Part shown: positions 12,142 to 22,967 of the stretch, piece after piece
How the letters are laid out: each line of letters begins with the position of its first letter
Numbering within the stretch: the stretch's first letter is position 1
Assembly (NCBI GenBank): GCA_039000515.1
Contig: JBCFYV010000882.1
Location: 1 to 64,000, forward strand
DNA: 64,000 bases
Direction: 5' to 3'
From: Timema cristinae
Taxonomy: Eukaryota > Arthropoda > Insecta > Phasmatodea > Timematidae
Translations under genes and position numbers: made by a program
The notes under the pieces: model-generated
Told to the model about the DNA's origin: nothing
Databases searched by the model: none
Seen by the model: only the letters and a program-made list of their open reading frames with translations

Positions 12142-15100
12142 ACCAGCGAAGGGGCGGTTGCAGCAGTAGCGCCCGGAAGAAAGTATATTGTGGGGGAGTA
12201 GGACCAAGTATAGTCCAACCACCAAATCTTTGTGTTGTAGGAATTGCTACGGTAGAAACGCGGAAAGAAGGATGTACAAATTATCTTATAGACACAGGGT
12301 CAGAGATAAGTTTAATAAGTAAAAGCTGTCTAGTGGATTGTGTTCGAGATGAAATAGACACTAGGGCTGCAGCTAGCGTTTCTGGTATTACTAACAATGT
12401 CATGTGGACTCAAGGGAAGGTCACATTGCACATGAGGATAGGCAACGATGTTTACACACATCAGTGTCACGTGGCGGAAAACCTCCGTTACGAAGGTATC
12501 TTAGGTAGAGATTTTTGGAATAAATTGCAGGCAATAATAGATTTCAAGAGAAGCGAGGTCAGAATAGGTCAGCATGTACTGCCTATGTTAGATAAGAGTC
12601 TAAGCATCACCAACAAAGTGTATGTACCACCTCGTAGTGAAAAGATAGTGGAATTAGTAGTCGAGGGAGAAGGATTAGGCGTAGTTCCTAAAAGTTCTCT
12701 AGTGCCAGGGGTGTACTTGGCAGAAGCTCTCACAAACGCTAGGAATGGGGTGTGCGTGAGTAGCATATTAAATACGACAGAGAAACAGGTTGAAATTGAC
12801 TTACCCATAGTTAAATTAGAAAATGTTAACGTAGTCGAAAAAACATGTTTTGAGGGTAAAAGACCAATACGGGATAGGATAGGATTATTAGCAGGAAAGT
12901 TAAGGTTAGGACATTTAAATGTAGAAGAGAAGGGAAGCATTGAAAAACTATGCTATGAGTATAATGACATATTCTATTTAAAAGGAGATGACATAAGGGG
13001 AACGACGGTCATCGAACACACGATACCATTGTGTAAAGACACACAGCCAGTGAATCAAAAACAATACAGGATTCCCGAAGTTCATAAACAAGAGGTTGAA
13101 GGTCAGGTTGAACAAATGTTGAAAGATGACATTATACAACCTAGTACAAGTCCTTGGAACAGTCCATTACTTGTTATTCCCAAGAAAGTAGATGCCTCAG
13201 GGGAAAAGAAGTGGAGAGTTGTTATTGACTTTAGGAAGCTTAATGAGATAACGATAGGGGACGCATTCCCCATCCCCAATATTGCAGACATATTAGATCA
13301 GTTAGGTAAAGCTAAATATTTATCTACTTTAGATATGGTATCGGCGTACAATCAATGTCCGCTAAAAAGGGAAGACCAAGCTAAAACAGCTTTTAGTACC
13401 CAGACAGGGCATTATGAATTTAAAAGATTATGTTTTGGTTTAAAAGGTGCACCAGCGACATTTCAGAGGTTAATGAATACAGTATTAACAGGGTTACAAG
13501 GGTTGAAATGTTTAATTTACTTAGATGATGTTGTTGTTTTTGGTGAGTCATTACAGATACATAATGACAGATTAGAAGAAGTGTTTCAAAGATATAGGCA
13601 ACATGGTTTGAAATTGCAACCAGATAAATGCGAATTTTTAAGGAAAGAAGTTACATATCTAGGACATGTAGTAACCACCGAAGGGGTTAAACCAGACCCT
13701 AGAAACATAGAGAAAATATTAGAATATCCTAGACCAACTACGACTAAACAGCTAAAAGGTTTTATAGGCATATGCAGTTATTACCGCAAATTTATAAAGG
13801 GATTTAGCCAAATAGGAAAGCCATTGTATCAGCTTTTGAAAAAGGGGGCAAAATTCGAATGGGCAGAAAAGCAAGAAAGAGCATTTAATCAATTTAAGGA
13901 AATTTTAACAACAGAACCTTTATTGCAATTTCCGGATTTTTCCAAACCTTTTGTTCTGACTACAGATGCGAGTCAAGAGGCTGTAGGTGCCGTACTATCA
14001 CAAGGAAAGATAGGAAAAGACTTACCAATAGCTTTTGGGAGTCGAACCTTAAACCAAGCAGAGAGAAATTATTCTACAACGGAAAGAGAATTATTAGCAA
14101 TTGTATGGGGAGTCAAATATTATAGACCATATTTATATGGAAGAAAATTTACGATAGTCACGGACCATAAACCGTTGACATGGATCTTTAGTGTGAAGGA
14201 TCCGAGTTCGAGGTTATTGAGATGGAGATTAAAGCTAGAAGAATACGATTATCAAGTAATCTATAGAAAAGGCAGTGTAATTAGTCACGCAGATGGGTTA
14301 AGTAGGAGCTATGAGGTAACTGAGATTCAAACCACAACCTCAGAAAAAGAAACTCAAACAGAGAAGGGAGTTTCTAATGATTCAGATGATAAGATAAATG
14401 GAGAAAATAAAATAAGTATTTTGAAGAGATTTCATGATGAGCCATTAGGAGGTCATCAGGGTATGAACCGAACATATCAGAGAATTAAGTTGTATTACCA
14501 GTGGCCACAAATGAAAAGGGACGTTGAGGATTATATCAAGAAGTGTGAAGTGTGTCAAAAGGACAAAATCACACAAAGAAAAACTAGAATGCCATTAGAA
14601 TTGACCACCACGCCGGAGGTAGTTTTTGAGAAATTATGTCTAGATATAGTAGGACCATTGACTGAGACTAGTGAAGGTCACAAGTATGTGTTAACTTGTC
14701 AGGACGAGTTATCAAAATATACAATAGCTATACCCATAGATCAACAAGATGCAGCTACTGTAGGTAGAAATTTTGTTGAACAAGTTATTTTAAAATTTGG
14801 AATACCTAGTTCAATATTGACAGATCAAGGGTCAAATTTCATGAGTGAAATGTTTACTAATGTTTGTAAAATGTTAAAGATAAAGAAACTTCAGACCACT
14901 TGTTATCACCCACAAACCAACGGTGCATTAGAGAGATGTCATCGAACACTAGTAGAATACTTACGTCATTATATAGCTACTGATCAACAAGATTGGCATA
15001 AATGGTTACCTTATGCCACTTTTGTGTACAACACAACACCTCATAGTGCAACAGGTTATACACCGCATGAGTTATTATTTGGTAGAAAGGCCAGTATTCC

Positions 15101-15452
15101 AGGGATATTACAAGATAAACCCGAGGAAAATCTTTACACTTATGACAATTATGTCAAAGAGTTAAAAGAGAAGTTACAAGTAAGTCATGAAATAGCTAGG
15201 CGAAATTTAGTACAGGCTAAAGAACAAAATAAATATCATTATGACAAAACATGTCATGTCCCTACATTCGAGATAGGAGATTCAGTTTTGTTATTTGATG
15301 AAACAGTAAGGAGAGGTAGGTCAAAGAAGTTGACGTCCCAATGGGTAGGTCCTTACAAGGTAATTAAAGTTGACGGGGTAAACTGTACAATCCAAATGAA
15401 GAAAAATAGGACCCTGAAAGTTCATGCAAATAGATTGAAACTATTTTTCTAA
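12102..15452 (+). CDS. pol: Pol: protease, RT, RNase H, integrase
   Basis: Made as a Gag-Pol fusion through the -1 frameshift, since no ATG opens this frame. Residue numbers below count from the GTG codon at 12132 (1106 codons from there). The aspartic protease has DTG at 54-56 and the 'ILGRDF' strand at 123-128. The reverse transcriptase has its first catalytic D at 401 and YLDD at 463-466. RNase H has D612, E651, D678 and D721. The integrase zinc finger has H768, H775, C805 and C808. The integrase core is D838, D898 and E934, and the C-terminal part ends in basic residues. All active-site residues are present and there is no internal stop. The order is that of Ty3/gypsy elements. Pol copies the RNA genome and inserts it into host DNA. 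The end is 386 bp from the env frame. Confidence 0.95.
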   Translation, partial: LLRRQGRQPTVSSYQRRGGCSSSARKKVYCGGVGPSIVQPPNLCVVGIATVETRKEGCTNYLIDTGSEISLISKSCLVDCVRDEIDTRAAASVSGITNNVMWTQGKVTLHMRIGNDVYTHQCHVAENLRYEGILGRDFWNKLQAIIDFKRSEVRIGQHVLPMLDKSLSITNKVYVPPRSEKIVELVVEGEGLGVVPKSSLVPGVYLAEALTNARNGVCVSSILNTTEKQVEIDLPIVKLENVNVVEKTCFEGKRPIRDRIGLLAGKLRLGHLNVEEKGSIEKLCYEYNDIFYLKGDDIRGTTVIEHTIPLCKDTQPVNQKQYRIPEVHKQEVEGQVEQMLKDDIIQPSTSPWNSPLLVIPKKVDASGEKKWRVVIDFRKLNEITIGDAFPIPNIADILDQLGKAKYLSTLDMVSAYNQCPLKREDQAKTAFSTQTGHYEFKRLCFGLKGAPATFQRLMNTVLTGLQGLKCLIYLDDVVVFGESLQIHNDRLEEVFQRYRQHGLKLQPDKCEFLRKEVTYLGHVVTTEGVKPDPRNIEKILEYPRPTTTKQLKGFIGICSYYRKFIKGFSQIGKPLYQLLKKGAKFEWAEKQERAFNQFKEILTTEPLLQFPDFSKPFVLTTDASQEAVGAVLSQGKIGKDLPIAFGSRTLNQAERNYSTTERELLAIVWGVKYYRPYLYGRKFTIVTDHKPLTWIFSVKDPSSRLLRWRLKLEEYDYQVIYRKGSVISHADGLSRSYEVTEIQTTTSEKETQTEKGVSNDSDDKINGENKISILKRFHDEPLGGHQGMNRTYQRIKLYYQWPQMKRDVEDYIKKCEVCQKDKITQRKTRMPLELTTTPEVVFEKLCLDIVGPLTETSEGHKYVLTCQDELSKYTIAIPIDQQDAATVGRNFVEQVILKFGIPSSILTDQGSNFMSEMFTNVCKMLKIKKLQTTCYHPQTNGALERCHRTLVEYLRHYIATDQQDWHKWLPYATFVYNTTPHSATGYTPHELLFGRKASIPGILQDKPEENLYTYDNYVKELKEKLQVSHEIARRNLVQAKEQNKYHYDKTCHVPTFEIGDSVLLFDETVRRGRSKKLTSQWVGPYKVIKVDGVNCTIQMKKNRTLKVHANRLKLFF

Positions 15453-15837
15453 ACACAACGTCAAAAGAGAGAAGCGGGTGTTATTAGCCCTGGGAAATAA
15501 TAGGACAAGAAGGGCTCAGAGAGACGTGGCAGGATAGTTGAAGGAAAATAAGAAAAAACAAAAAAAAAATTATATAATAAAAATAAAAACAAAAAAAAAA
15601 TAAACCAATAAAAATCAAGGAAGAATATGAGTATGAGGGCCTCTAGTCAGATAACAGGTACGTTTGTTTTAATTGTAAATAAATAGAGGCCGATTTTTTT
15701 TTATAGATGATAAGCATCTATTTTAGGTTGTGACGTTAGCCACACCAAAAGGAAATTTAAAGGAGAAAATAGGAAGGGACCAAGTAAAGGTCGAACTCAG
15801 GAGTATCTGAGTTATTTAAATGTAGCGAGAGCTTATT
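15453..15837 (+). promoter_or_regulatory. Pol-env spacer with candidate env splice acceptor
   Basis: This gap is A-rich (about 15540-15606). It contains a pyrimidine run followed by 'atag' ending at 15706 (cgattttttttta then tag), a good 3' splice site upstream of the env start. A short upstream frame opens at 15707 and closes after eight codons. Joined to the leader donor at 11140, this would give the subgenomic env message. Unproven. Confidence 0.6.
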
Positions 15838-17787
15838 ATGTGTTCTATTGTTTATAGGGAGATGGAAGTCTTAACCATTGTAAACATGTTTCTATTCATC
15901 ACTGTATGTGTGAGTCTTGACGTACGGGTAGAGAAGATAAGAGAATCGCCCGGGCTGTACTATGAACGTCGCGGGGAAGCACAGTTATTCAACACCGAGT
16001 GGAGGTTGGTCACTTATGTAAATTTATCTCAGATCGAAGATAACTATGAAAAGATTAACGACTATGCTAAATTGACACGTAGATTATGCAACGTAAATAA
16101 TGAAACTTTGAAAAACAAAACTCAGTGTATGTCAAAAATTAAAGATAGTATTCAGTCTATCAAAGAGATAGAAATTAATAAGAATTTAATTAAACAAATT
16201 ACTCAAGGGGAACCAGCAACTAAAGTAAAACGTAGCATATTTCCTTTAAATATTATAGGGCAAATTAGCAGAGTTTTATTTGGGACTTTAGACGAAGATG
16301 ATGCTTCATATTACAATGAAAAAATTAAAACTTTAGAGGAAGAACGAGCACAATTTCTGAAATTATCCAAAGAACAAATGCTAGTGGTAAAGTCCACTTT
16401 GCAAACAGTTAATCAGACAATTAAAGATACCGCCGATAACGAGAAAACGTTAAGGGAAGGATTAGATAGAATTAAAATACAGATAAACGAAAGGGATGGC
16501 AAGATAAAAGAAAGCTTTGATACTATGACATTAAAAATAGCAATAAATGAACATATTTTTAATTTGGATAGGGCCATAAGAGAGGTAAAACAACAATATG
16601 AGATTTTAATTGACGCCATTTTGAATGCGCAAAAGGGCATTCTACAACCTCATGTAATCACACCTAATAAAATTATAGAATATTTCAGGCAGACTCAAAC
16701 CCATTTACCTCAAGAGTTATCCCTACCATTTCCATTAAGTATGTCATATGGACACAAATTATTGAATATTTTAAGATTGGAAGTTTATGTAAACTCTAAT
16801 GTATTAACTTATATAATTGTATTGCCTTTGACCGATCATTACAAATATATTGTGTATAGAGTTTTGCCATTACCTGTAAGACTGTCAAACTCAACAAATA
16901 AGTTTATTTTTGTGCAACCGGAGAAGGAAATCTTATTGTTAGAAATGAGCAAATTATACTATGCCAAAATTAGTCAATATAACTTTGATCAATGTAGACA
17001 AATTGAAAATGAATGGTTTGTATGTAAACAATCCTTTCCATTGTTAAGTACGCATCTTAATGAAGAATGTGAAGCAAAGATGATTAGTTACACTAAAACA
17101 ATACCTAAAGATTGTGAAAAGAAAATTGTTGAATTAGAAAGACCCTTATGGATACCCTTAAAGAATAATGAGTGGATTTTCTGTGTCCCATTTATAGAGA
17201 AATTGACTGTCTTATGTGAAGGTCAAGAACCTTATGATGTTACTTTAGACGGTACAGGAAAGTTAAAATTTTATTCAAAATGTAAAGGTTATGGTTCCAA
17301 CATATTACTTCAAACTCAATCTCTGATTACAAGTAATGAAACCAATAAAGATGTAATACCTTCAGTTAATTTAGAAAATGATTGTTGTGTAATGGAAGGT
17401 GAACAATTAAATCTAGGTAAGTTAGAGTTAGACTTACCTCTGAAACATGTAGTCAATCAAGTAGACGATTTACGTTATGCCAGTCATAAAATGGACGAAG
17501 TAGAAAGAATGATACAGGAAGAAGAATGGAAAATTAACCATTCAGTTAAAATATCGAAATTGTCAATATTTACTTATGTACTGATATCTGTAATAAGTTT
17601 GATAATAATCTTAATAATATGTAAATGTTGTAAAAGGTGTTGTGGTAATTTTAATAGTTGTAAAAGATGGTGGACAGATGATAATTGCTGTAAGAATTTA
17701 ATTTGTTTTAAACCAATGATTGTAAACAATATTCATGGTTCAAGTGAGAGTGTTTATACACCCACCCTCACAAGATCTCAGAGATGA
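15838..17787 (+). CDS. env: Envelope glycoprotein, baculovirus-F-like type
   Basis: A 649-codon frame. Met9 at about 15862 begins a more typical signal peptide (hydrophobic residues about 11-26) than Met1, so the true start may be there. A furin-type site, K-V-K-R, at 129-132 is followed by a hydrophobic segment beginning S-I-F-P. This is the arrangement of F-type fusion proteins carried by insect errantiviruses. Several N-linked glycosylation sites and paired cysteines lie in the ectodomain. A transmembrane helix spans about 575-594, followed by a cysteine-rich cytoplasmic tail. Family proteins sit in the membrane and mediate fusion. Expression presumably needs splicing (donor 11140, acceptor about 15706). 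No lesion is seen, and function is inferred from architecture. Confidence 0.9.
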   Translation: MCSIVYREMEVLTIVNMFLFITVCVSLDVRVEKIRESPGLYYERRGEAQLFNTEWRLVTYVNLSQIEDNYEKINDYAKLTRRLCNVNNETLKNKTQCMSKIKDSIQSIKEIEINKNLIKQITQGEPATKVKRSIFPLNIIGQISRVLFGTLDEDDASYYNEKIKTLEEERAQFLKLSKEQMLVVKSTLQTVNQTIKDTADNEKTLREGLDRIKIQINERDGKIKESFDTMTLKIAINEHIFNLDRAIREVKQQYEILIDAILNAQKGILQPHVITPNKIIEYFRQTQTHLPQELSLPFPLSMSYGHKLLNILRLEVYVNSNVLTYIIVLPLTDHYKYIVYRVLPLPVRLSNSTNKFIFVQPEKEILLLEMSKLYYAKISQYNFDQCRQIENEWFVCKQSFPLLSTHLNEECEAKMISYTKTIPKDCEKKIVELERPLWIPLKNNEWIFCVPFIEKLTVLCEGQEPYDVTLDGTGKLKFYSKCKGYGSNILLQTQSLITSNETNKDVIPSVNLENDCCVMEGEQLNLGKLELDLPLKHVVNQVDDLRYASHKMDEVERMIQEEEWKINHSVKISKLSIFTYVLISVISLIIILIICKCCKRCCGNFNSCKRWWTDDNCCKNLICFKPMIVNNIHGSSESVYTPTLTRSQR

Positions 17788-17923
17788 TCAAGAATTGATT
17801 TGAGTTCTGAAGGGGAGAGTTTAGAGTTACAACCTATAAGAGAAACACCCCTAAAAGAAAGATTTTGGAAGAAACGATAACCACGAAAACAACATAACTT
17901 GGAGTTATATTGTTTTCTTATTC

Positions 17924-17934
17924 AAAGGGGGAGG
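17924..17934 (+). promoter_or_regulatory. Polypurine tract of provirus
   Basis: AAAGGGGGAGG abuts the 3' LTR, the standard place and composition for the plus-strand primer of reverse transcription. Confidence 0.9.
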
Positions 17935-18612
17935 TGTCATATACCTAGGGGGTCAGTCAGGTAATTGTTATAACCCCTTAGAGCAATAATCATACCACCA
18001 GGTAGATGAAGGTATTTGAAAGATAATTAATATTCAAGGTGTTTAATATTTTAATGTTACCTTTATTGTAATAGTGACGCAATACAAAAGAGGTGTAACA
18101 AAATAGAGTTCGACTATAATTAAAGTAAAGCTTAAGGCATACAGACTATAGGTCATTTAGGAAATGCGTTTTATAATAACACTTCCACGTATTTCCTTAT
18201 TCAAAGACAATATTGTGAGTGCTGGAGTCCATCGTGAGTAAACAGTGGAAATCACCCCAGTCACATGCTCTTCTAGAAACTGTTGGTTGCACCATTTGTA
18301 CTGCGTAGCTAGAACCTTCCACTGATAAACAGGGAGGGTATATAAGCCCCGGCTACCTAAAATCGGGGCTGCTCTTTTGTGTCAATTGACGTACTGTATG
18401 TACGTATAAGTATTGTCTGGATTACTCTTCGCGTGAACCACAAGCTTGTATTATACTTTTGTTATTAATTAATAAAGGTGTAAGAACATTAATCTTCACA
18501 GACTACAACATCTGTCTATTTCTTCAAGACCTGAGGCTCCTACCAAGGATTTAGTCTCGAAACGAACCTATTAGTTCCCATCCTCGAGTTCCCATACCTG
18601 AGGGATACGACA
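17935..18612 (+). repeat. 3' LTR of provirus
   Basis: 678 bp, apparently identical to the 5' LTR, with TATA at 18339-18345 and AATAAA at 18471-18476. It is followed by the second CGGA of the target duplication. Confidence 0.95.
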
Positions 18613-18616
18613 CGGA

Positions 18617-19125
18617 GTAGGTATATCAGTAGACAACTGAGTGACTGACAATCATTTCCCTGAATTGAATGAATTTTGTTTATTAGCACAATTACTAAGA
18701 AGTTAAATTTGCCAACTTCTATAAAACGCATATAGTAGATCTGTATGAATATATTCGATAGTATATATCTACTTGTTTTATTAATGTTAAATTTTCTTTG
18801 GTTACAGACAAAAGTTCTGAATCCTCTTTATAGCACCTCTATGCTAAGCAGAAAATATACATCATCACCATTAGTTAACTATTAATTAATACCATTTTCA
18901 CCTAAAACCACTTCTCGTGGTTAGGTACCATTTACTAGTTCCCCCCCCTATTTCCTCTCACTATTAATGGGTGCATGCAGATTTTACGTGTTTCGCAACA
19001 CCCTACCCTCTTCCACATTAATAAAGTCAACCCTGTTAACCTGGTGATTGGTACTCTACAAACATTGTGTTTTTAAAACCATTCTCGGTTACATCTCGGT
19101 GATACTCTCTTGCTCTCTTTTCTAA
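18617..19125. other. Intergenic DNA between two mobile elements
   Basis: No gene is recognised. It contains AT-rich sequence and a short C run (about 18941-18949). The last three bases before the Harbinger terminus are TAA, the likely target site. Confidence 0.6.
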
Positions 19126-19257
19126 GGGCCCTACAGACGATCCGATCTGGTTGGTCCAACAGTCGGCCCGACCAAATCAGGTGTTACCTACACACGACCT
19201 GACTTAGTGTCCAATTTCATCAGTTGTTGTTTTTTTTCTGTAAGAGACACACGCATC

Positions 19258-21290
19258 ATGCCTCCTATATTATCTAAACACCAAAAAGTTGGGATCGCGC
19301 TAATAGCATCGTTAGGGATTAATTCTAGAAAAAGAAAACTGTGGGCCAAAAAATGGCTAATTGAACGGAAAAAATTCAGTCATATGATATTACTAAAAGA
19401 ACTGAATAGTGATGACTTTCGTAACTATTTGAGAATGGACTATGAAAGGTTCATTACATTATTAAATTTAGTGACTCCATTAATAACAAAACAAAATACA
19501 GTCATGAGAAATGCAGTTACTGCTGAAGAGCGCCTGGTTGCTACTCTAAGATACTTATCAACAGGACGAGATTATGCGGATCTAAAATACAGCACTGCCA
19601 TTTCAGCGCAGCTTTTATCAGAAATAATTCCAGAAACATGTGAGGCAATCTCTAAAGTACTAAAAAAATACATACAGGTAAGAAAAAAATATTTTAGAGC
19701 AAAAAAAAAGTTGTATTAAATTATAATAAACTCGAATACAAATTATCATAAAACATTTATGAAGTTTATAGACTTCTTTAATAAAAACTAAAAAATATGT
19801 TTTCGTTGTTAGAAATTCTTGAAGTACATTGCTATTAATAAAAACTACAAATTATTTTCTCATTATTAGAAATTCTTTAATTGCATTGTTATCACCTTCA
19901 TATGTTGTATTGTATGAGCTTGATTGTTGATGAATGGTTTCTTGGTTAGTGTTTTAGATTGAATCATTTGGTGTTAGCATGGTAACTATATTGGGTATCA
20001 GTGTAGATGAAGAATGCACTGGTGACTGTATTTGTGAAATGACAGGAGAGTTATAGCTATGGTAACTGACAGATGATGATGATGGTGTAGGTACGGGATG
20101 GTAACTGACAGATGATGGTGATGGTGTAGGTACGGGATGGTAACTGACAGATGATGAAGGTGATGGTGTAGATACTGGATGGTAATAGCCAGAGTTGTTC
20201 AGTGTTATTGAAGACTGTAGAGAGAGTTTGTCTAATTTCCCATAAAAAACTACTTCCGAAATCAATTTTTCCGCTATGCAGCGTTGTATTTTTGTCATTT
20301 CTTTTAGCTGTAGTCCTATTGCCCGCCCGTAGCACTCAGCTGGGTCATCTTCGGTAGAGAGCAAATTCTGGGCACTTTCAATTAATTGTTCCTGCTTTTT
20401 CATCAAATTTGTAGCGCGCCGTTTACTAGCAGGTTGTCGACATATCTTGGTTTGTGTTTCAGATACCTGCAACAGAAAATGAATGGACAAAAACAGCAAA
20501 ACAATTCGAAACAATGTGGCAGTTTAATAATTGTGTTGGTGCTATGGATGGCAAACATGTTTTAATTAATAAACCACCAGGAAGTGGATCGGTATTTTAT
20601 AACTACAAGGGAACATTCAGCACAGTTTTATTTGCAGTTGTCAATGCTAATTATGAGTTTATATATGTCCACACGAGTATAAATGGCAGTGTTTCTGATG
20701 GTGGGGTGCTGAAACATACAACATTCTATGAAAAACTAACGTCGGATGAATTGAAATTACCAGGTTCATCTTTTTTGCCTGGTACAAATACTTTAGCCCC
20801 TTATGTTTTCTTAGGTGATAGTGCATTTGGAATAAGTAAACATCTTTTGAAACCATTTCCACAAAAAAATATAACTTATGAAAATAGAATTTTCAACTAT
20901 AGACTATCACGGGCAAGAAGAGTAGTGGAGAATGTTTTCGGTATTTTGTCATCACGTTTCCGAATATTCCAGAAACCAATATTGCTAGACATTAAAAACG
21001 TTGGTGTGATTGTTTTGGCCAGCTGTTTCCTGCATAACCATTTGAGGAAAAAATCTAATAATTATATAACCAATAATTGTGTAGACTACGAAGATATAGA
21101 AAACCAAACATTCCGTGAAGGTGACTGGCGCCAGGAAAATATGTTTTTAGATCTTGGTAGAAATAACCAAAGACAACATACAGATGATGGCAAAAATGTT
21201 CGGAATATGTTTACTGAATATTTTAATGGTACGGGCAGTGTACATTTTCAAGAGAGAATGATAAATGTATTGGGTCATTATAATATGTAG
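19258..21290 (+). CDS. PIF/Harbinger DDE transposase, two exons
   Basis: Exon 1 is 19258-19677 (140 codons) and exon 2 is 20463-21290, giving about 415 residues. The donor is CAG|GTAAGA, the acceptor is TTTGTGTTTCAG|ATA, and the phase is preserved. The join yields the continuous family pattern leading into 'GAMDGKHV'. The nuclease triad is D169 (AMDGKH), D259 (LGDSAF) and E296 (RVVENVFG), the DDE_Tnp_4/harbinger pattern. The N-terminal exon carries the basic and helical region. The enzyme cuts and rejoins element ends at TWA targets, usually with a DNA-binding partner, here probably the antisense MADF protein. Met at 19258 is preferred to 19207 because it begins the family-like sequence. The intron contains the last exon of the partner gene. 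Confidence 0.9.
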
Positions 21291-21861
21291 GTACCTATAA
21301 ACGCTTAAACATTTACCTACCTCATTTTCATCATCACTAGTGATAATAGTGTCGACTCCACTTCTATTTACTGCATCTTTGTCATCTAAAAATGTTAGGT
21401 ATTCAAAATACCATAATGTGGGTACATATAGATCTCCCACGCCAGCTCCTGTGCTTTTACTTTGTTGCATCTGAAATGAACATGGAACAATATTTTTGTT
21501 TGTAGTTATAATTATTTACATGCTTATTTTTACAGTTGTTATTATATTTAGTTAAGTTATATTAAAGTTTGGTAAATTAAATCCTATACTATGAAAAAAT
21601 TTAATTACCTATAAATTATTTACTTACTTTTTTCAACTCTCTTTTATAGGCACTTCTCATATTTTCAATTTTTCTCTTCACTGTTGCGATACTTGAATCT
21701 TTTTCTATTTTTTTTAACTTTTCCAGTAGGATCTGGAGGGCTTGATTTCTCGCATCTCTATTACTGTACAATTTACACGAGCTATCCCATAGGCACGTCA
21801 AATCTTTATATAGTTCTAAAAACTCGATATAAACTTCGCACTCGGTAGCTACGTCTGCCAT
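19954..21861 (-). CDS. MADF-domain partner protein of Harbinger, three exons
   Basis: Predicted exons on the minus strand are 21861-21628, 21470-21321 and 20466-19954, about 298 residues. Donors are GTAAGT and GTAGGT, and acceptors are ATTTCAG and GTTGCAG. All junctions fall between codons. Exon 1 is a MADF (Myb/SANT-like) DNA-binding domain, with regularly placed tryptophan and basic helices. Exon 2 ends in an acidic stretch (SDDENE). Exon 3 is basic and helical, then carries a 13-residue repeat of the 'YHPVPTPSPSSVS' type about three times. Such proteins help PIF/Harbinger transposases bind DNA and enter the nucleus. The third exon lies inside the transposase intron, and its first bases overlap transposase exon 2 by four bases. 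Splicing is inferred from sequence. Confidence 0.8.
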
Positions 21862-22115
21862 TACGTATTTTTATACACACCACTACTCGCGCCCGTGTTT
21901 GTAGTAGAACTGACACGCTGAGTCACCCGACAACGCTACAGACGTCACGATTTGGTCGGACGGTCGTGCGGTTGGATGCGCCAGCCACCCGACACCACCC
22001 GACATGAAATAGGATTTTTTTTGTCGGCTGACACACCTACACACGACCCGATATTACAACCGACCTGACCAAATCGGCCTGACCGCCCGACCAAATCGTG
22101 TCGTCTGTAGGGCCC

Positions 22116-22504
22116 TTAAGAAGAACTTATCAAATGCTCCATGTCAGTGATTTAGTGCGCGACTATGTTGTATATAATATGTTAATAATGTTCAATCTGT
22201 GTGTTATATTTTATATCTAATATGTACTCATAAAATGCAAGAGTTTAGGGGAGCTCCTCCCGCGAATTAATTACTAAGAAGATAATACTCGTAGACAAGA
22301 CCATCGGACTCAGATTTCCCCGGATATCCAGCCAAAGACATCACTCAAAGATAGGCTCCACAGAATACATTTTTTTATACTAACGGTCAAATCCTACCTC
22401 TGTTTTAGTGTGATTAAAACTGGTCCTCCGGAATTAATTACATTATAGTTTAATTTTAATTTTAATAAACAGATCGCTCAAACAATCTGCATATTCAAGT
22501 GTAG
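22116..22504. other. Intergenic DNA between Harbinger and foldback element
   Basis: No gene is recognised. AT-rich sequence ending in AGTTAA (22505-22510), the left copy of the putative target duplication of the next element. Confidence 0.6.
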
Positions 22505-22967
22505 AGTTAAAGTAGAATACATTATCGTGTATGAGAACAGGTAGGGGGAAAGTGTAAGTGTGTGTGTGTATCCCCCCACTCCTCCCCCCTTTCCCTCCCC
22601 TCCCGCGCCGTAGTCTCGCGTGTTCCAGGGATTCCCCCTCCCCCCTGATGATCCAGAGGGACATTGGGAGGGTGAAGGGGAGAGGGTGTAGGAGATGTGG
22701 GGGGATGATTCGTCGGAGGAGACGGTGGTTGCGGGGGGATGGGTAGTATGATTGGTTCAGGAAGTTCCCTCACCCCATGGTTGTCTCGCGTGTTCCCCCC
22801 TTTCCCTCCCGCGGCATGTCGTTCCCTCTCTCTCGCTCCTGCCTCTGGAAGGCTGTTCATGTTTCAGAACGGAAATGCCCCCCTCACCCCTTTCCCTCCG
22901 GGGGGTGTACCCTCCTTGGGCAGGAGTTCTCCCTCTCTCTCGCTCCTACGGCTATACCACTCTTATA

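Larger units (their letters stand above)
9921..18612 (+). mobile_element. Complete errantivirus-type Ty3/gypsy provirus
   Basis: An 8692-bp element is bounded by two 678-bp LTRs that look identical on reading. It is flanked by a 4-bp target duplication CGGA (9917-9920 and 18613-18616). The order is LTR, primer site, leader, gag, pol, env, polypurine tract, LTR. All catalytic motifs are present and all three frames are open, so this is a young insertion and possibly active. The env gene of baculovirus-F-like type places it with insect endogenous retroviruses (errantivirus group). It lies beside a decayed antisense LINE. Confidence 0.95.
19126..22115. mobile_element. PIF/Harbinger DNA transposon, apparently autonomous
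   Basis: A 2990-bp element. Its ends share the perfect inverted 15-mer GGGCCCTACAGACGA and then an imperfect continuation rich in the word GACCAAATC, repeated inward from both ends in either orientation. Flanks are TAA on the left and TTA on the right, the TWA trinucleotide targeted by this superfamily, though the two are not identical here. Inside are the two genes expected of the family: a DDE transposase on the plus strand and a MADF-domain DNA-binding partner on the minus strand. Both are intact after intron removal. Confidence 0.9.

Noticed and set aside
12569..12940. 123-codon minus-strand frame inside pol, and similar shadows
   Set aside because: It lies antisense to a clear pol gene and has no protein-like features of its own.
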